Source: Moraxellaceae bacterium
Lineage (GTDB): Bacteria; Pseudomonadota; Gammaproteobacteria; Pseudomonadales; Moraxellaceae
Direction: 5' to 3'
Length of the DNA stretch: 7,042 nt
Assembly: GCA_030146505.1 (NCBI GenBank)
Contig: JASLCO010000263.1
Span: 1 to 7,042 of the forward strand
Part shown: positions 6,960 to 7,042 of the stretch, one piece after another
Layout of the letters: the number at the start of each line of letters is the position of its first letter
Position numbering within the stretch: position 1 is the stretch's first letter
The notes under the pieces: model-generated
Told to the model about the DNA's origin: nothing
The model's input: only the letters and a program-made list of their open reading frames with translations
Database searches by the model: none
Position numbers and translations under genes: made by a program

Positions 6960-6972
6960 TCGGAGGTGCCTA
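6952..6972 (+). repeat. Perfect 9-base inverted repeat (hairpin)
   Basis: TAGGCACCT at 6952-6960 and AGGTGCCTA at 6964-6972 are exact complements around a CGG loop. The stem is strong, but what follows (GTTAACG) is not a T run, so a standard Rho-independent terminator is unlikely. It could be a recombination or transposition end, a palindromic repeat unit, or a transcript-end stabiliser for the upstream gene. Confidence 0.8.
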
Positions 6973-6975
6973 GTT

Positions 6976-6985
6976 AACGTTATGC
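6976..6985 (+). other. Possible attC right-end core (AACGTTATGC)
   Basis: GTTATGC at 6979-6985 fits the GTTRRRY core box of integron cassette recombination sites, and the preceding AAC resembles many attC right ends. The TAGGC/GCCTA arms of the adjacent hairpin also resemble R-box sequence. However, no GCATAAC-type partner box was found at the usual 55-140 base distance upstream, and no integrase or cassette gene is in the window. This is a weak suggestion only. Confidence 0.2.
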
Positions 6986-7042
6986 GCCCCGAAGATTCGT
7001 TTTTAATGTTGGGCTTTCGCTGAGTTCGCCATTTACGCTCTT

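Larger units (their letters stand above)
6763..7042. other. Non-coding 3' flank with lower G+C
   Basis: After the PLP enzyme stop there is no frame with a start, a ribosome binding site and recognisable protein on either strand. By hand count the 60-base rows here are about 43-48% G+C, against about 60% or more in most of the upstream genes. A T6 run at about 6836-6841 follows GGAAGAAGCC but has no matching stem, so it is not called a terminator. The repeats at 6921-6985 are listed separately. Confidence 0.6.

Overview
The window looks like chromosome of a GC-rich Proteobacterium, most likely a gammaproteobacterium. The main clue is a CopL-type Cys/His-rich protein directly upstream of a CopA multicopper oxidase, an order known from Xanthomonas and relatives. 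Most genes run at roughly 60% G+C, estimated by eye. The genus cannot be settled from this sequence.

Layout. From position 1 to about 4746 everything is on the minus strand. Two units lie head to tail there. Nearest the left edge is a periplasmic copper-resistance module, copL (1000-1377) followed by copA (935 to beyond the left edge, 5' part only). Upstream of it is a compact three-gene oxidoreductase operon, transcribed SDR (4746-3904), ferritin-like diiron protein (3880-2951), Baeyer-Villiger-type flavin monooxygenase (2943-1450). The gaps inside this operon are 23 and 7 bases. A 179-base divergent promoter region (4747-4925) separates it from a plus-strand TetR-type regulator (4926-5543). 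That region carries four copies of a TCCGA/TCGGA element. A MalY/PatB-type PLP enzyme (5608-6762) follows the regulator on the same strand. The last 280 bases (6763-7042) hold no convincing gene, are visibly poorer in G+C, and carry a 12-base direct repeat, a perfect 9-base hairpin and a sequence resembling the right end of an integron attC site.

How the genes may work together (inference). The SDR, diiron protein and flavin monooxygenase have the chemistry for sequential oxidation of a small hydrophobic substrate: hydroxylation or another diiron reaction, alcohol to ketone, ketone to ester or lactone. The divergent TetR protein would be the local, probably ligand-responsive, repressor. The substrate and the reaction of the diiron protein cannot be read from the sequence. 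The copper module appears functionally separate, although no terminator is visible between the operon and copL, so read-through is possible. The PLP enzyme may simply be a neighbour of the regulator.
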